This document shows, piece by piece, positions 9,650 through 21,102 of a DNA stretch of 61,569 bases. The first letter of the stretch is position 1, and every line of letters starts with the position of its first letter. The notes under the pieces were generated by a model. It did not search any database, was not told the DNA's origin, and worked only from the letters and a program-made list of their open reading frames with translations. The DNA comes from Chara braunii. Lineage: Eukaryota > Streptophyta > Charophyceae > Charales > Characeae. The position numbers were made by a program, and so were the translations under genes. The stretch spans positions 632,254-693,822 of the forward strand of contig BFEA01000422.1 in assembly GCA_003427395.1 (NCBI GenBank), in the 5' to 3' direction.

Positions 9650-11470
9650 CGGTCTGGCCATGGCAATAAAGTAATAATCTGGTCGCCTATGAACCCCCGC
9701 TGAAGGGCCTGTTGAAGCAGCTATTGAGTACCAGGCATGGTCAGAGGCTCTAATGGGAACATTACGCGGTAAACATCGCCGAGCTCCAGTTTCAGCACAT
9801 ACTCCAGTAGAGTCGCAGTATCTGCTGTGGGAGTTGTGCAAAGACAGCTCTCATCCAGTTTGCGGTTCCTGTCACCATCGATAAGTAGCAGATAAGCACC
9901 ACATTATCAACACCCCGTGCGTGCAACATGGGTTCTCCGAAAAATTGTGCAACACGAGTTCTTTGAAAAATGAATTAGTTCTTTGAAAAATGAATTATTT
10001 CCGTCCTATCCGCTGGCGCATAAACAGTCAAGACAACCCAAATAGAGTCATGCCTTTCCATTTCTACCCAAGCCCATCTACCCCACAAATCAGTGTCGTC
10101 GTCAATGATGGTGCGTGGTCTGCAATTGACAGCGAACGAGGAAGGATACAAACACTTCCTCGTGTTCAAGAGCAGGAATCAAGTAATCAAGTTGGATTGA
10201 AAACACAGCCTCTGGTCCATCCATTTTCGAGAGCACTTATCAAGTTGATCTTTTTACTTTTATAGGGAGGCCGTTGGCCACATCACTGAAGACGACTACG
10301 ATTCCTGCTCCTTTAGCCAATGGAGCTTGATGTGATCAAAATCCTAATCGACCTCAAACCACCAGTAAATGCCTCACACATCGGCCGCACGACGGTGTCA
10401 GAGGAGGCTGCAAAGCGCCGCCGGCCGCCCATTTGCCTCACACGTCAGCCGCAGGACGTTGTCAGACGAGGCTGCAAAGCAACGCTGGCCGCCGATTTCT
10501 TTCATTGCCGGCGCGCCGGCACCGACTTCTTCAGATAGACGAGAAGTTTCTTTTCAGAAAAAGACCGGGGCAGTGGACTCGCAGTCAGGGACATTTCCTT
10601 CCTGTGGAGATCTCCACGTTCTCGCAGGGAAAGTTGTAAGGGACGTTTCCTTCCTCAAAGCACTGAGCCAATAGCTCCCTCACTCTAGGCTCAGAGATTT
10701 CTTAAAGCCTATGGGCCTGGCGGAGGCAATCTTGCGCCGTCTCCTTTGAGGCTCGCTCCTCCATATCCATCCCTGCCTGCTTAATTTCTGCCATCGTCGG
10801 TTAAAAAATAACAAAAAAGTTGAAAAGAGGATGAATGCTGCAAAAGTAAACTTAAAAAGCAACAAAGCAATTGGGTGGAGAACCCTCAGGCAGAAATGAT
10901 CAGACCATCAGAATAGCTGCTGCTAACATATAAGCTTTTCCAGTACACAGAATGGCTCATCCTTTCTGTTCAATTTTGAAAAACATAAAAGGGCCTGCCT
11001 TCCACCCATCACTCACTGTAATTGCGCAGCGCAGCTCATTAGAATGCTCCGCCTCCTCACACGAAAAAGGGGAAACGTAGGCCCGTGCTGCTTAGCACTC
11101 TGAACTTCGTATCCTCACCTTCCAATGTCTGACAGAGCAATTACTGAAGGCATATACTCCCACTACGACTTTCCTGGGCGTATCCGACCCGAATTCTGTC
11201 ATCACCTGTATGCATCTGACCGCAATTGTGACCACAGCGTAGTCCCGAAAATCCGGGATGCTCTTACTCAATTAAACTCGAATGTCCGTCCGGCAAGAAC
11301 ATTGTTCGTGAACAGGGAGATAGAAAAGAAGACTATTCCTAAAAATAAAATAAAAAAAAGAAGACTATTCGTGAATGGTCAGCAATTACTTATTGAAAGG
11401 CTTACAGATTCATGGTTACATTGACAATGGTGATCAGTGAATATCCGAAGACAATAGATTTACGTCGCTT
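9650..11470. other. Intergenic with TTAA-family fragment; no gene seen
   Basis: 10360-10560 carries two partly repeated units (CACATCGGCCGC, then GTCAGAGGAGGCTGCAAAGC) similar to the interior of the element at 7.7 kb. Short direct repeats occur at 9945-9990 (TTCTTTGAAAAATGAATTA). Otherwise nothing is recognised. Confidence 0.4.
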
Positions 11471-11479
11471 AATTACTCT

Positions 11480-11625
11480 TTATGGCTGTGATGATGATGA
11501 TCATCATCATGACGACGAAGTTAACGACGATGAGTTATGGACAAATACAAAGTACATTATGGTGGTGATGATGACGATGATCATGATGACGACGATGCCG
11601 ACGACGATGAGTTATGGCCAAGTAT
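11480..11625. repeat. GAT/GAC trinucleotide-rich duplicated unit
   Basis: Two diverged copies of a ~90-bp unit made of GATGAT, CATCAT and GACGAC triplets, each ending in GACGATGAGTTATGG. The Asp-rich frames through it look like simple-sequence translation. Confidence 0.7.
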
Positions 11626-11887
11626 CAAGTTTCATCAGGTTATCGGTCCAGAATCCTTGCGCTCTATAGAGTTGAGGGTGAGGGGATCCCACGGGGAGAG
11701 GAAGAGAGACCGATAAACAGAAAGAGACCGATAGACAGAAAGAACCGCCAGGGGCAAAGGAAGACAACAGAAGTGGCAACAGCAAGGCATCCTGTAGAGG
11801 CTCCATATCCCTGATGGAGAGCATACATAAAGAATGGACTTGAAATTTCATCGTTGAATTCACTGGTCCCTTCCAGGTAAATATAAA

Positions 11888-11992
11888 AGAAATGAATTAT
11901 TTATTTCTGTTCATCTGCCTGCATCTGGATTCGAACTTGGGTCCGTCTTTCAACAAATAGTTCATGGGTGTAGCAACTGAGCTATAGGCGCG
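11888..11992 (-). mobile_element. tRNA-derived SINE-like copy 2
   Basis: Minus strand: box A TAGCTCAGTTGC and a perfect box B AGTTCGAATCC. The following sequence (GATGAACAGAAATAAATAATTC, shown in part) aligns with copies 1 and 3. This is the best-preserved RNA polymerase III promoter of the family here. The anticodon-arm region contains CCCATGAAC, as in the other copies. Confidence 0.6.
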
Positions 11993-11999
11993 TTTGGTC

Positions 12000-12565
12000 T
12001 TTTTATCTAAAGCTTTTCTAAGCAAACCAAACAAACAAATATAAGCCAAGGAAAAAGGAGAAGAGAAATTCAAAAAAAAAAAAAAAAGAGAGAAACTCGA
12101 TGCGCAGCTTCGAAGAAAAGAACAAATTAAGAAAAGGCAGCGACTGGAGAAAGAAAACGAATTTTCTGTTTTCTTTTGTGTCTCTTCCTCAAATCGAGCC
12201 TAGTTTGCACCTGTTCTCCACGGCTGCACTTCGAATAAACACGTCTTGTCCCGGCCTTGGCTGAATGGTACACACACAAGCAATTGATGAGAAAAAGATT
12301 GAAAAAGATTGAAAATCCATCACAGTTAAAATCCTGCTGGATACAATACTCTTAGGGGTTAATCCCCCTTCCAACAAAAAAAGAATTGAGAAGTAACTTC
12401 AGACCCTCAAAATCGACTTCAACACTTCACGCTCATCATCATAGAATATACCAAGTGTAAATCATCGAATTCAAATTCGAACGACCAAAAGGAGATTTCG
12501 AAATCCGACTCACATATAGGCACTGTGACAAGCTCCAACTACCATAACTGGGCCGCGTGAAAAGC
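12000..12565. other. Intergenic, A-rich; no gene seen
   Basis: A-rich stretches (12070-12090) and short chance frames only. Confidence 0.4.
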
Positions 12566-12568
12566 GGC

Positions 12569-12669
<101 letters not shown>

Positions 12670-12699
12670 CAATGCTAAATTGAAAACGCCCACCTTCGA

Positions 12700-13740
12700 A
12701 CACACGCGCTGCTCAATGTTTTGGTAATGAATAATTCTACCGCTCGATAAAGCTCGGTCCCTAGTCCTCCAAGAGCTCTACCCACTGATAACTAATGGAG
12801 CAATCAAACAACCGCGCCCATCACAACCCTATTTTGCCGGAATACCAGGCCAGTTTAGGGGGAAAGAAGTCCAAGGAAAGTACGGACGCAGTTAAGGCAA
12901 CCTTACGAATAGGCGGACGGACCAACAAATCAATCACTCACTCACTCGTTCAATCAATCAATCAAGCAAGCAATCACGCAATCAATCAAACTGCCACCTG
13001 CAGTGGTTCACGATGATATCCCCACCCGCCTTGGGCAATTCATTCGGAGAGTACAACGGCCGTCCACGTGGCTTAACACATTGACGCGGCGTATTGCAGC
13101 AGAACAACGGACCCGTGGTAATGCAAGAGAAAAGGTTCGTTTCGACAAAAATAAACTTTGGCTCGCCGCTGCTAGTTTTCCTCCCAGTGCATCCTACGCA
13201 GGCAACAGCGCGGACAAGCTTCGCAAAGCACGCCGAGAGACTGAAGAAAGAGGGGCAAGATGAGAGGAAGAAGAGGATGGGGGAGGCGAAAAGGAAGGGG
13301 AATGAGGAACAAATGACAGACAAGGGTGAATGGAGCCAATGAACAGCTGCGAGAAGTCGCAGCTGACGATTCAGGAACACAAGGAGATGGAACGATAACG
13401 AGGAACAAGAGACCACAAGCCAGAGGAAGAATGTCCCTTGAGGCATCATTGACCCAAGGGGGAGGCCGCGGGAAAGAAGAGACCGTACATACGTAAAATA
13501 ACGGATCGTGCGACAACAGAGCCGTAACAACTTCATTGAAATTGCGTCCACATCGACCAGATAGGTCACGAAAACCAAAGGAACGGAAAGGGTACGTGTT
13601 CCCCCGAATGTATGTGCGTGCGTGTATGGGAGCGCGCGTCATGTATATGCCCCTCCCCACACTCCGTGCGTGCATGTGTGTGTGTTTGTGCTTCCCACGC
13701 GAACACACACACTGTGTATTTGTGTTTCCTAAGCGCGCGG
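12700..13740. other. Intergenic with short AATC-type repeats; no gene seen
   Basis: 12925-12985 is a degenerate tetranucleotide tract (CAATCAAT and CACTCACT). A 198-codon minus frame at 12982-13578 is hydrophobic only because it reads pyrimidine-rich DNA. No domain is recognised. Confidence 0.4.
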
Positions 13741-13741
13741 G

Positions 13742-13742
13742 G

Positions 13743-13774
<32 letters not shown>

Positions 13775-13885
13775 CACACACACACACACACAACACAAAC
13801 ACACACACACAACACACACACACACACAACACACATACACACAACACACACACACACACACAACACACATACACACACACACACA
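13742..13885. repeat. (CA)n array with regular AACA interruptions
   Basis: CA runs of 10-30 bp are separated by single extra A bases (ACAACAC), giving a higher-order pattern of about 14-30 bp. This suggests local duplication of interrupted units, not simple slippage. His/Thr-rich frames through it are artefacts. Confidence 0.85.
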
Positions 13886-15836
13886 GAGGGGCAGCTACGG
13901 GCAAAAGTACAAGAAAAAACAACGACCCGCAGCCCGCAGCACGCGTCAAGTGAAGCTCCAGAGAAATCCCAACCCTTATTAGCGGAACGCGCGGACGCTG
14001 TGACGGCATAACCCGACTCCCCGCGTCGTCATCACCGGATGGTACTACTGTCTTTTGTCTCCTATTTTCTGTCCTTTCATCTTACCCGCCGTCGACATCG
14101 CCGCTTACTTTCTTCTACCTTCTATTCTCCCCCTGAGCCTCCCTCTCCCCCCCCCCCCAAAAACCTCAACCCCCCAAACATCGTAACCTGCCAACCCTCG
14201 TTCCTACCCGTCCCTTTCCCGACCACCCCTCCGCCTCCCCTCTCCGTTTGGTCTTAACAACCAATAGACAATTCATTTCAAGAATGATTAGTCAGTCCGT
14301 TGCTCGCTCCCCCTCCTCTTCATCGCACTCCACTCACCTGAAGTCGTCATCAACAGAGTCGAGCACACGCCTTGCGTGTCAAAGTGAACGCAAAGAGGGT
14401 TAAGAGGGTAGCTCTTTCGGGAGAATCACCCAGATGGTCTGTTTGTCGGCAATTTTCTCACTACTTCCAAGGCCATGATTATCGCTGCGCCCGTATGATA
14501 CCGGGAGCAGGAGAAAAAGAAGGGCGGCGAAAAAGACATTCCCATGCTGGCGACATCCACTGCGTGGTCATCATTTTAAGTATTGCCGTTTTCCATCCTG
14601 CCATCGCTGAGCTGTGTGCTCTGCCCTCTAAGACAGACAGAAAAAGCGAAAACACTCCCAAGGTGGACCAGCAGATGTTCGGGCCGCGTCTGTCACTCGG
14701 ACGGAGTACCTCCTCAGAGCCGAATGCTTAGAACGGAACCCTAAATTCGCACACTCTCGGCGACACACACTCCTCTCCCTTCTTTATCATCATCACCCAT
14801 CCATCCATCCATCCATCCATCCATTCGCAATCATCGTCTTCGATGCAAAATTCTCTCCCCGTACATTGCCCACAGAGCGAAGTGCAAAAAACTTCAATCA
14901 ACTGGAAAGACAAACAAAGTAGTACCTACTGACCGTCCTACGTAATTTACCATCCCTCGTAACGCGTAAAACAGGCCAAAAGAAGCAACAACGACGTAAA
15001 GCGGAGTGCGCAACCGACGATTGAAAACCGCGGACGCGGAGAGGGGGGGGACAAGCATGCGCGCACACGTGACAGACACACAGAGAGAGACAGAGAGAAA
15101 GAGAAACAGAGAGAGAGAGAAAGAGAAACAGAGAGAGAGAGAGAGATGTGGTCTCCAAGCGTGCAGCTTGTATTCGTGATCCTTACATTGACATCCCGAA
15201 GAGCAAGTTGTATGCCTTGTGTATATGAACGACAAGGTCATCAACCAGCCCCACAACGATTTCATGCCGCCAGTTAACGAGACACGTAGTTAACACTTGG
15301 CTGCAAGTGTTCTCAGGACGGTGTATTGCGCGAGGCAACTCAAGGTCTACGTCTACTCAAACAAATACAAAGACTCGATCCTAGGTTACGTCAAATAACA
15401 CTGCAGAAAGTAGCCGTGTCAGTATGCCCCCCACGACTTTTTCCAGTCCATATCGTTGCACTACTGACTGGCCCGCCTGTGGACCGCCTGTGGTCGTTGT
15501 GGCAGACATCCCCAGGAACGACGTACGATGACGCAGAATAGCGAGAGCGTGTCGAGCCGCAGCACGTGGCTCCAATCAATGAAACACCTAATGATGAGGG
15601 GAAATTCCGTCAAATGGGAGACAAAGACGGCGAGATGCACCCGCAAGAAGCGGTCTCTCTTTATTTACGGACATGATGTCTCACTTGGAAGTTACTGTAT
15701 GACCGAAACCGAAACCGGGATAACGATCAATCGAGCGAGGAAGACGAAAACGAATGCAGCTCTCATTTCAAAGCTCACCGTTAACAAGATGGCCTCTCAC
15801 AATAATTAATTGAATAAATGATGAAACACATGCGCT

Positions 15837-15838
<2 letters not shown>
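13886..15838. repeat. Intergenic with (ATCC)n and (GA)n tracts; no gene seen
   Basis: (ATCC)n lies at 14797-14826, and GA-rich interrupted repeats (AGAGAGAGACAGAG) at 15080-15146. The remainder has no recognisable gene. Confidence 0.5.
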
Positions 15839-15875
<37 letters not shown>

Positions 15876-15880
15876 ATGAA

Positions 15881-15917
<37 letters not shown>

Positions 15918-15918
15918 A
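15839..15918. repeat. (GA)n microsatellite, interrupted
   Basis: Two GA runs split by GGAGGATGAAA. Confidence 0.95.
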
Positions 15919-16097
15919 TGGACAGCGAATGGATGATGAGTTTTGACAGCTCCTACCAGCACAGAGCAGGTCCGATCAGTCGAATGACGACATCAAATCG
16001 CGCGTCGGCGGCGGCTGATGTGAAACTTCTTTCTATATTATTTGACGTTAAAGGTTCCTAGTAGTATCCGCGATCGATGAGAATTACGCATCCCTCC

Positions 16098-16132
16098 CCN
16101 CCCCCCCCGCNCCCCCCCCCCCCCCCCCNCCC
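16098..16132. repeat. Poly(C) tract with ambiguous bases
   Basis: A C homopolymer with Ns at 16100, 16111 and 16129. On the sense strand of the GT47 gene it is a poly(G) run beginning about 18 nt after the stop codon. Confidence 0.9.
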
Positions 16133-16150
16133 GTGGCTGGTGATGCTGTG

Positions 16151-18058
16151 TTATTGCTGCTGCTCCTTCAATCGCTGAAACTCCGCCCTCGCCTGAACAA
16201 GCTCAGCCTCTGCCTCTGGATCATCCTGATACTTGCACCCCGGCTCTGCCAGCTTCTCTTTCATATCGAGCGTCCGCACAGAGTCCAAGCCGCGCATGTG
16301 TCTTTTCCTCTGTAACTCGATGACAGGCAATTTCTGACTGATCTCTTCCCAGATCATGTTGACAGCGCCACGTGGCTCCACCCATGAGTGTCCGTACACG
16401 AAGTGCGGCAGTAGCTGCGCAATGCGTCGTCTCATGGTCAGCCGCTGCTCGTCGCCGATCCCCCTGAGCAGCTTTACCAGGAACCCTGGCTTGATGGCGT
16501 CGCTCTCCTTCACCATGATTACGATCTCCGACCAATTCAACCCCCTCTCGAATGGGTACTCCATGTGATCGGACACGACGACCGGGATGCAGAGGCTCTG
16601 CAGCGCGTCGAACAGCCTGGCGGACGTGGGCGAGTCGCCCGCCGGAGACAGGCAAAACTCCGACGCCCTCATCCGCATCCCGGAGATCTCGAGCGCCTGC
16701 TTCGGTGTGAAGTAGTCGTTCCATTGCGTATTGACCCAGAGGACATCCGGCTCATCCTTCAGCAGCTTCCACATCTTGAACCGCACAATGCCGGCATTAT
16801 GCCGGAGGACTTCGCCGCAGAAGTACAGCAAAGCGTGCGAAAGCGGAGGTACAAAAGCTGCAGTCCCTTGTACACCAGGCGCATTCGCGCCGACGCCGCC
16901 GCCAAGGCCGACGGAAGCGTTAAGGAACCGCGAGGAGGAGACGAGGCTCATCCGGCGGCGGCTCGTCGTGCTTTCCAACGCCTGCTCGATCTCTTCTTTC
17001 GTCATACTCGGCACCACATGCTGATAAGGTATAACGACATCTTTGGCCATGGACACCTCGTCGGCACAGTAATAACCGAAATCGACAGAAAGGAAGATAC
17101 CCTGGCGGAGACGTCGTCGCACAGCCGCCAATGCCAACGGATGAGAAGCAACGTACACGTGGTCGTAGCCGCCGGATCTCTTAAAGGCTGGCTGTTCTAC
17201 GAGCCACTGATAAAGTTGTTCCTGCCTGTCTTCGTCCCTCACGTTCCTGCAAACGAATCGGTGCATGTTCAGCGCGTCTGCTCTGCAGTGCTCGAAAGAC
17301 TGCGACCCTAAGAAGGGAACCAAGACCACATCCGCTTCCTCTGGCGTTTCCACCCTCACAGCTCTAGACTCCGACGACGCCTCCACCCTTCTCGTCAGAT
17401 CTGTAATGATCCAGAACTCCGCTGCGTGCATGTACAACCGATTACTGAATCGACGGTTATACATCTCTAATGTCAGCGCCATGTTCACATTTCTTGGCAG
17501 CGAATACACGTACACCTTTAGCTGTTCTCGACCGCCGCCGACTCGTTTTCCAGACCCAGACAACACCGAAGAAGAAGAGTTGACAGTAGTTTGGGGGTGG
17601 TACGCTACAGGGGCGTCACGCTGATCTCTGCTCAAATCGGTGGTGGCACCTTCTTGCAGCTGAGAACTGGAATCCTTGCGGACACGATCACCGCCGGCGC
17701 CTTGACGACCTTCCTTGGCTTGAGCATCTGCTCTTCTTCTTACAACTTCGTCACAATTGCACTCGCACTTCCGATACGACCTCCGCTCGACGGGATCGGC
17801 TGCAAAATCCGTATTCGACGGGAAACGGGAGATGTCGCCATGAACCCTCCTCCTGCACTCCTCGAGTGTGCAGTGCCCGTGGATAGAGGAGTAGGACGAG
17901 AACGTGAGCAGAACGATACCCAGAACGGAGAGAAGGGTCACCGCAGTGACCCATCGTGTACCGCCCAGTTTGAGCGTCATCGCGCCTAAGCGTACGATCT
18001 CTGAATTACCTCGTGATAGAGATAGTCTCTCATCGGCCGTAATCTTCTCGAGCGTCAT
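16151..18058 (-). CDS. GT47 (exostosin-family) glycosyltransferase, type II membrane protein
   Basis: A 635-residue, uninterrupted ORF. Short cytoplasmic tail, then one hydrophobic segment at about residues 36-56 (WVTAVTLLSVLGIVLLTFSSY), as expected for a type II Golgi enzyme. A low-complexity stem with two Cys pairs (CTLEEC, CECNC) reaches residue 178. The exostosin-like domain starts at LKVYVYSLPRNV (180) and runs to about 575. It includes EEADVVLVPFLGSQSFEHC (240-258), GYDHVYVASHP (297-307), LLYFCGEVLRHNAG (410-423), and the family hallmark FCLSPAGDSPTSARLFDAL (468-486) followed by IPVVVSDHMEYPFE. Possible N-glycosylation sites are NSS 160, NAS 380 and NWS 508. Plant GT47 enzymes make hemicellulose, pectin side chains or arabinan; the acceptor cannot be told here. 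Length is usual for the family. The first ATG was chosen because it gives the tail-plus-TM arrangement; Met27 would also keep the TM. The ORF shows no intron. The N-terminal ~20 residues and subclade are uncertain. Confidence 0.93.
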   Translation of the reverse strand: MTLEKITADERLSLSRGNSEIVRLGAMTLKLGGTRWVTAVTLLSVLGIVLLTFSSYSSIHGHCTLEECRRRVHGDISRFPSNTDFAADPVERRSYRKCECNCDEVVRRRADAQAKEGRQGAGGDRVRKDSSSQLQEGATTDLSRDQRDAPVAYHPQTTVNSSSSVLSGSGKRVGGGREQLKVYVYSLPRNVNMALTLEMYNRRFSNRLYMHAAEFWIITDLTRRVEASSESRAVRVETPEEADVVLVPFLGSQSFEHCRADALNMHRFVCRNVRDEDRQEQLYQWLVEQPAFKRSGGYDHVYVASHPLALAAVRRRLRQGIFLSVDFGYYCADEVSMAKDVVIPYQHVVPSMTKEEIEQALESTTSRRRMSLVSSSRFLNASVGLGGGVGANAPGVQGTAAFVPPLSHALLYFCGEVLRHNAGIVRFKMWKLLKDEPDVLWVNTQWNDYFTPKQALEISGMRMRASEFCLSPAGDSPTSARLFDALQSLCIPVVVSDHMEYPFERGLNWSEIVIMVKESDAIKPGFLVKLLRGIGDEQRLTMRRRIAQLLPHFVYGHSWVEPRGAVNMIWEEISQKLPVIELQRKRHMRGLDSVRTLDMKEKLAEPGCKYQDDPEAEAELVQARAEFQRLKEQQQ

Positions 18059-18059
18059 T

Positions 18060-18810
18060 CACGACACTCCGTCGGCCGCGATGTTACGACTCCGCACTCA
18101 CCGCGCACGGCAGGGCCCCTGAACCTGCGCCGGCAAGCCGCCGATGCCACCGCAAAACCCGCGCACAAGAACCAGGGTCCTCGTTCTCGTCATGTCCCAC
18201 CTCCTCCCAACACACCACCTCCTCCCAACACCTTCCACCACCACCTATTCCATGTAGAAGTACCCACACGCAATTCCCCCTACTACCCACCTCTTCTTCT
18301 CTTCCACAGAACCCCTAAAACGTGCAAGTAGTCTTATCTCGACAAATGGAGAAAAAGAAGACCGCAACTCCCACTCCATCTCCTTACCTTCCACCCACCA
18401 TGCTAACTAATTGAGACACACAGCCGGGCCAGATTCCTACCACAGGCGGAGGAAGCAGCGCTATATCGGAAAAGCCTATTAATCAATGTCGCACGAGCAC
18501 ACAACGGAGGGATGCCCTCGCCTGCTGTCGTTACCTGCTACTGGTTAATAGCGATGGACCCGAGAGCCGGCGGTGCTGTCACTGCCGAACACGTCAACGG
18601 GATTAACCTTCGACCGCCGCCACCGCCGCCGTCGACGCCAGAAGACATGGAACGTCATAACGACGGAAACCAACTCCTTCCGGGACACTCCATTCTCTCG
18701 ATCCCAGCGATAGACGGTCCGGAAAACGAAGCAAAACTGTGAAGATGTAAATTTGCACAGCGTTCGCCGATTCAATAACACCTGAGTACGCAATGTACCT
18801 TACGCCGGAG
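18060..18810. other. Upstream region of the GT47 gene
   Basis: No gene is seen. 18185-18260 has a short repeat of CACCACCTCCTCCCAACAC. No TATA box close to the start could be assigned with confidence. Confidence 0.4.
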
Positions 18811-18812
18811 TC

Positions 18813-18813
<1 letters not shown>

Positions 18814-18851
<38 letters not shown>
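18814..18851. repeat. (TC)n microsatellite upstream of GT47
   Basis: About 19 TC units, roughly 0.76 kb upstream of the GT47 start codon. GA/CT tracts near plant promoters can bind GAGA-type regulators, but at this distance no role is claimed. Confidence 0.9.
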
Positions 18852-18854
<3 letters not shown>

Positions 18855-19069
18855 CGTCGTACGCGCCACGCGGACGACCTTTATAGTTTCCGCACTAGGA
18901 AATCTCTTTAAAATCGTCGCCAATGCAGCACCTCCAGCGATCTCGGAAGCTCTCGATCAGCTAGCCCTAGATTCTGCCACTCTGCCAGCATCAACGGTCA
19001 CACTTCTCTCATTGCATCTCGTCTTCTCGCAATCTTTGCCACGCGTGTTCCAATATTGTTCTCTGGCTT

Positions 19070-19290
19070 CTTCCCCTCCTCCTCCTCTTCCTACCACTTC
19101 GTCGCTCATCTTCTTCCTCGTCCCTTCGTACGGATCCTCCTCTTCCTACCACTTCGTCGCTCATCTTCTTCCTCNATCCTCCTCTTCCTACCACTTCGTC
19201 GCTCATCTTCTTCCTCGTCCCTTCGTACGGATCCTCCTCTTCCTACCACTTCGTCGCTCATCTTCTTCCTTGTCCCTTCGTACGGATCAC
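19070..19290. repeat. Pyrimidine-rich minisatellite, about four copies
   Basis: The unit of about 45-60 bp contains CTTCCTACCACTTCGTCGCT then TCGTCCCTTCGTACGGATCC. Copies start near 19077, 19139, 19182 and 19235. An N at 19175 lies inside the array and suggests an unresolved copy number. Confidence 0.85.
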
Positions 19291-19299
19291 GAACGAAGT

Positions 19300-20040
19300 C
19301 GACAGCAGCACCGGCCACGAACGCGAGGATGAGAGAGAGAAACGATCTTCCCGTGCTCTTAACATGCACAACTGCGGGTCATGATCTTTCATCCACGTGC
19401 CCCCATGAAGGCGCGGTGGCGGCAGTGAGACAGCCGACGTGGACAACCTTGAACGCGAGGACGAGGGAGAGTGCTGACGGTGACGGTTCGGCAAAACACT
19501 GAAGCGCAAGATTACGCTTACCTGCCCTCGGCCAGGCCCAAAGCCGGCGGGGAAACATGATTCCCCTAGATTCCCGCCTTCGGGCGACCTGGTCCAATGG
19601 CCTGCCACCGTTCCAGCGGGGAACGTGGGGTGGCTCCGTAAATCGTCGCTCCTGGTTCCGCGTCCACAATCGAACACCCCCCCCCGCCTCCCCCATGCGC
19701 TCGTTGACAAACAATTTTTTTGTTATCAACAACGTTTACGGTGCCCAAGGGAAAGAGGTAGAGGACGCGGCGTTTCAGACACGATGGTCCCTTCCCAAGG
19801 GAAAACCCCACACGTGCCCATCGATCTGGCAGGGAATTGCACAACTGCCCCTGTCAGAATGAACCTGAAACGTCTATCACGCCAGCGACCCTAAAGGCTG
19901 GCTATGCCAGCCACAATCTGCACCAGGGTACGCGGGCGGCGGGAGTGGAGCCAATTGGGAAGGGGGTCCTAGGTACGTGGGGACAGGTCGAGAGCGCCAC
20001 ACCACCTTTCTTTTGTTTTTTTTTTCATCCTTCTTTTGTC
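19300..20040. other. Intergenic; no gene seen
   Basis: GC-moderate DNA with chance frames on both strands. 20011-20034 is T-rich, just beyond the 3' side of a minus-strand tRNA-like module. Confidence 0.4.
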
Positions 20041-20116
20041 CTAGGGGTATCCGCTCCGTGGCGCTCGAACACATGACCTCGTTGAGTTCCATGGGTGCAC
20101 CATTCAGCCATCCCTA
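20041..20116 (-). mobile_element. tRNA-like module (SINE or tRNA relic)
   Basis: Minus strand: a box A-like GGCTGAATGGTG, a CCCATGGAAC segment in the anticodon-arm position and a box B-like TGTTCGAGCGCC, spanning ~70 nt. The CCCATGGAAC segment is shared with the SINE-like copies. The boxes are degenerate. A U6 fragment lies ~150 bp away in the same orientation. Confidence 0.4.
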
Positions 20117-20263
20117 CCTTCGAGCCTCTTTTTGCCGAGGCGTAGTCAAACTGCGCCCCGACCGGGGGCTGCGGCGTTTTTGTTTTCCGTTGGCTGGCGC
20201 CTCCAGCCTTTGTGGTCCTGTATAGGTTACTTATTTTTCCTTCTTTTTTTTCTTTAGAAAAAA

Positions 20264-20331
20264 ACAAATTGGACCCTTTCTCGATTTATGTCTCATCCTT
20301 GCGCAGGGGCCATGCTAATCTCCTCTGACAG
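20264..20331 (-). pseudogene. U6 snRNA pseudogene, 5'-truncated
   Basis: The minus strand matches the conserved 3' two thirds of U6: GAGATTAGCATGGCCCCTG and GCGCAAGGATGA, then AAATCGAGAAAGGGTCCAAT, ending in a T-rich run. This includes the region next to the ACAGAGA box, but the box itself is altered (TCAGAGGAGA) and the first ~35 nt, including the 5' stem-loop, are missing. No U6 promoter is seen. It is probably a retrotransposed fragment. Confidence 0.85.
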
Positions 20332-20440
20332 CATTAGGGCCATTTCTTCTTTTTGTTTTCGCCAACCATTCAATTCATATTACACTTCAAACGAGGCCGG
20401 GGACCTCACAATTCCACCCGGAGTTATCCTGACAGCGTTG

Positions 20441-20560
20441 GGGCCTCGCCACACCACTTTCAAGAGTCCCAGTGCCGCCACACACCCTCTTGACAGTTTT
20501 TTGCCAAATTCACTTTCAAGAGGTGTCAGAAACTGGCTTCAAGAGTAGCTCTTGAAACAC
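20441..20560 (+). mobile_element. Terminus related to the Tourist-like MITE
   Basis: GGGCCTCGCCACACCACT at 20441 is identical to the start of the MITE at 8070. It is followed by CTCTTGA/TCAAGAG motifs that recur to 20560 and again at 21750-21930. The other end is not found before the gap, so its extent is unknown. Confidence 0.5.
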
Positions 20561-20931
20561 TGAAAAACCCGGCCTGCAATACATTGCAGCACTACCTGCA
20601 GCACGGCTGGCACCAAAAAGGCTTCACGAAGTCTGGAGGCCTGTAAAGCACCAATGCCACCGATGGATTTTATCGACCGCGGGCGCAGCCTCCTGACACT
20701 TCAGGTAGTAGGCTACTAGTTGAAATTCGGAGGCCTGCAGGTAGTGCTGGTTTAAACCACCAGTACCTACCGGTTGTCAAGGCCTGTGGCTCAGGCTACC
20801 GGTAGCCCGGTCATTCCCGAGCCTCGGACTTTATTGCCGAGCCTCAGACAACCAGTAGGACAAAAAAAAAAAAACATACAACATTCTACAAAAAAGAAAA
20901 AAAAAACAAAACGAAATCAGACCTTTCCAAT

Positions 20932-21100
20932 GAGAATGAATCTTCCTCGATAAAGAGGAAGATTCATTCTCGTGAGAGAGAGAGAGAGGGCGTCAACCAG
21001 TGTCTGACGCCGAGTTTGCTGCACCAAACTCGACGTCAGACACTGGCTGACGCCCTCTCTCTCTTTGCACCAAACTTGGCGTCAGACACTAGCTGACACC

Positions 21101-21101
<1 letters not shown>
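20932..21101. repeat. Nested perfect palindromes beside a (GT)n gap
   Basis: 20932-20971 is a near-perfect hairpin (arms GAGAATGAATCTTCCTC and complement). 20980-21062 is a second hairpin with ~38-bp arms reading GAGGGCGTCA then CAGTGTCTGACG. A third, diverged copy of that arm (GGCGTCAGACACTAGCTGAC) follows before the GT tract. Such structures hinder cloning and sequencing, consistent with the adjacent gap. Confidence 0.8.

Positions 21102-21102
<1 letters not shown>

Noticed and set aside
12982-14009. Long frames through the CA/GT and pyrimidine-rich region (up to 236 codons)
   Set aside because: They are open because dinucleotide repeats contain no stops. Translation is Cys/Val or His/Thr repeats or biased Leu/Ser sequence on overlapping frames.
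16565-17311. 248-codon open frame on the plus strand
   Set aside because: It lies antisense inside the GT47 coding sequence and reflects its GC-rich codon use. It has no domain of its own.
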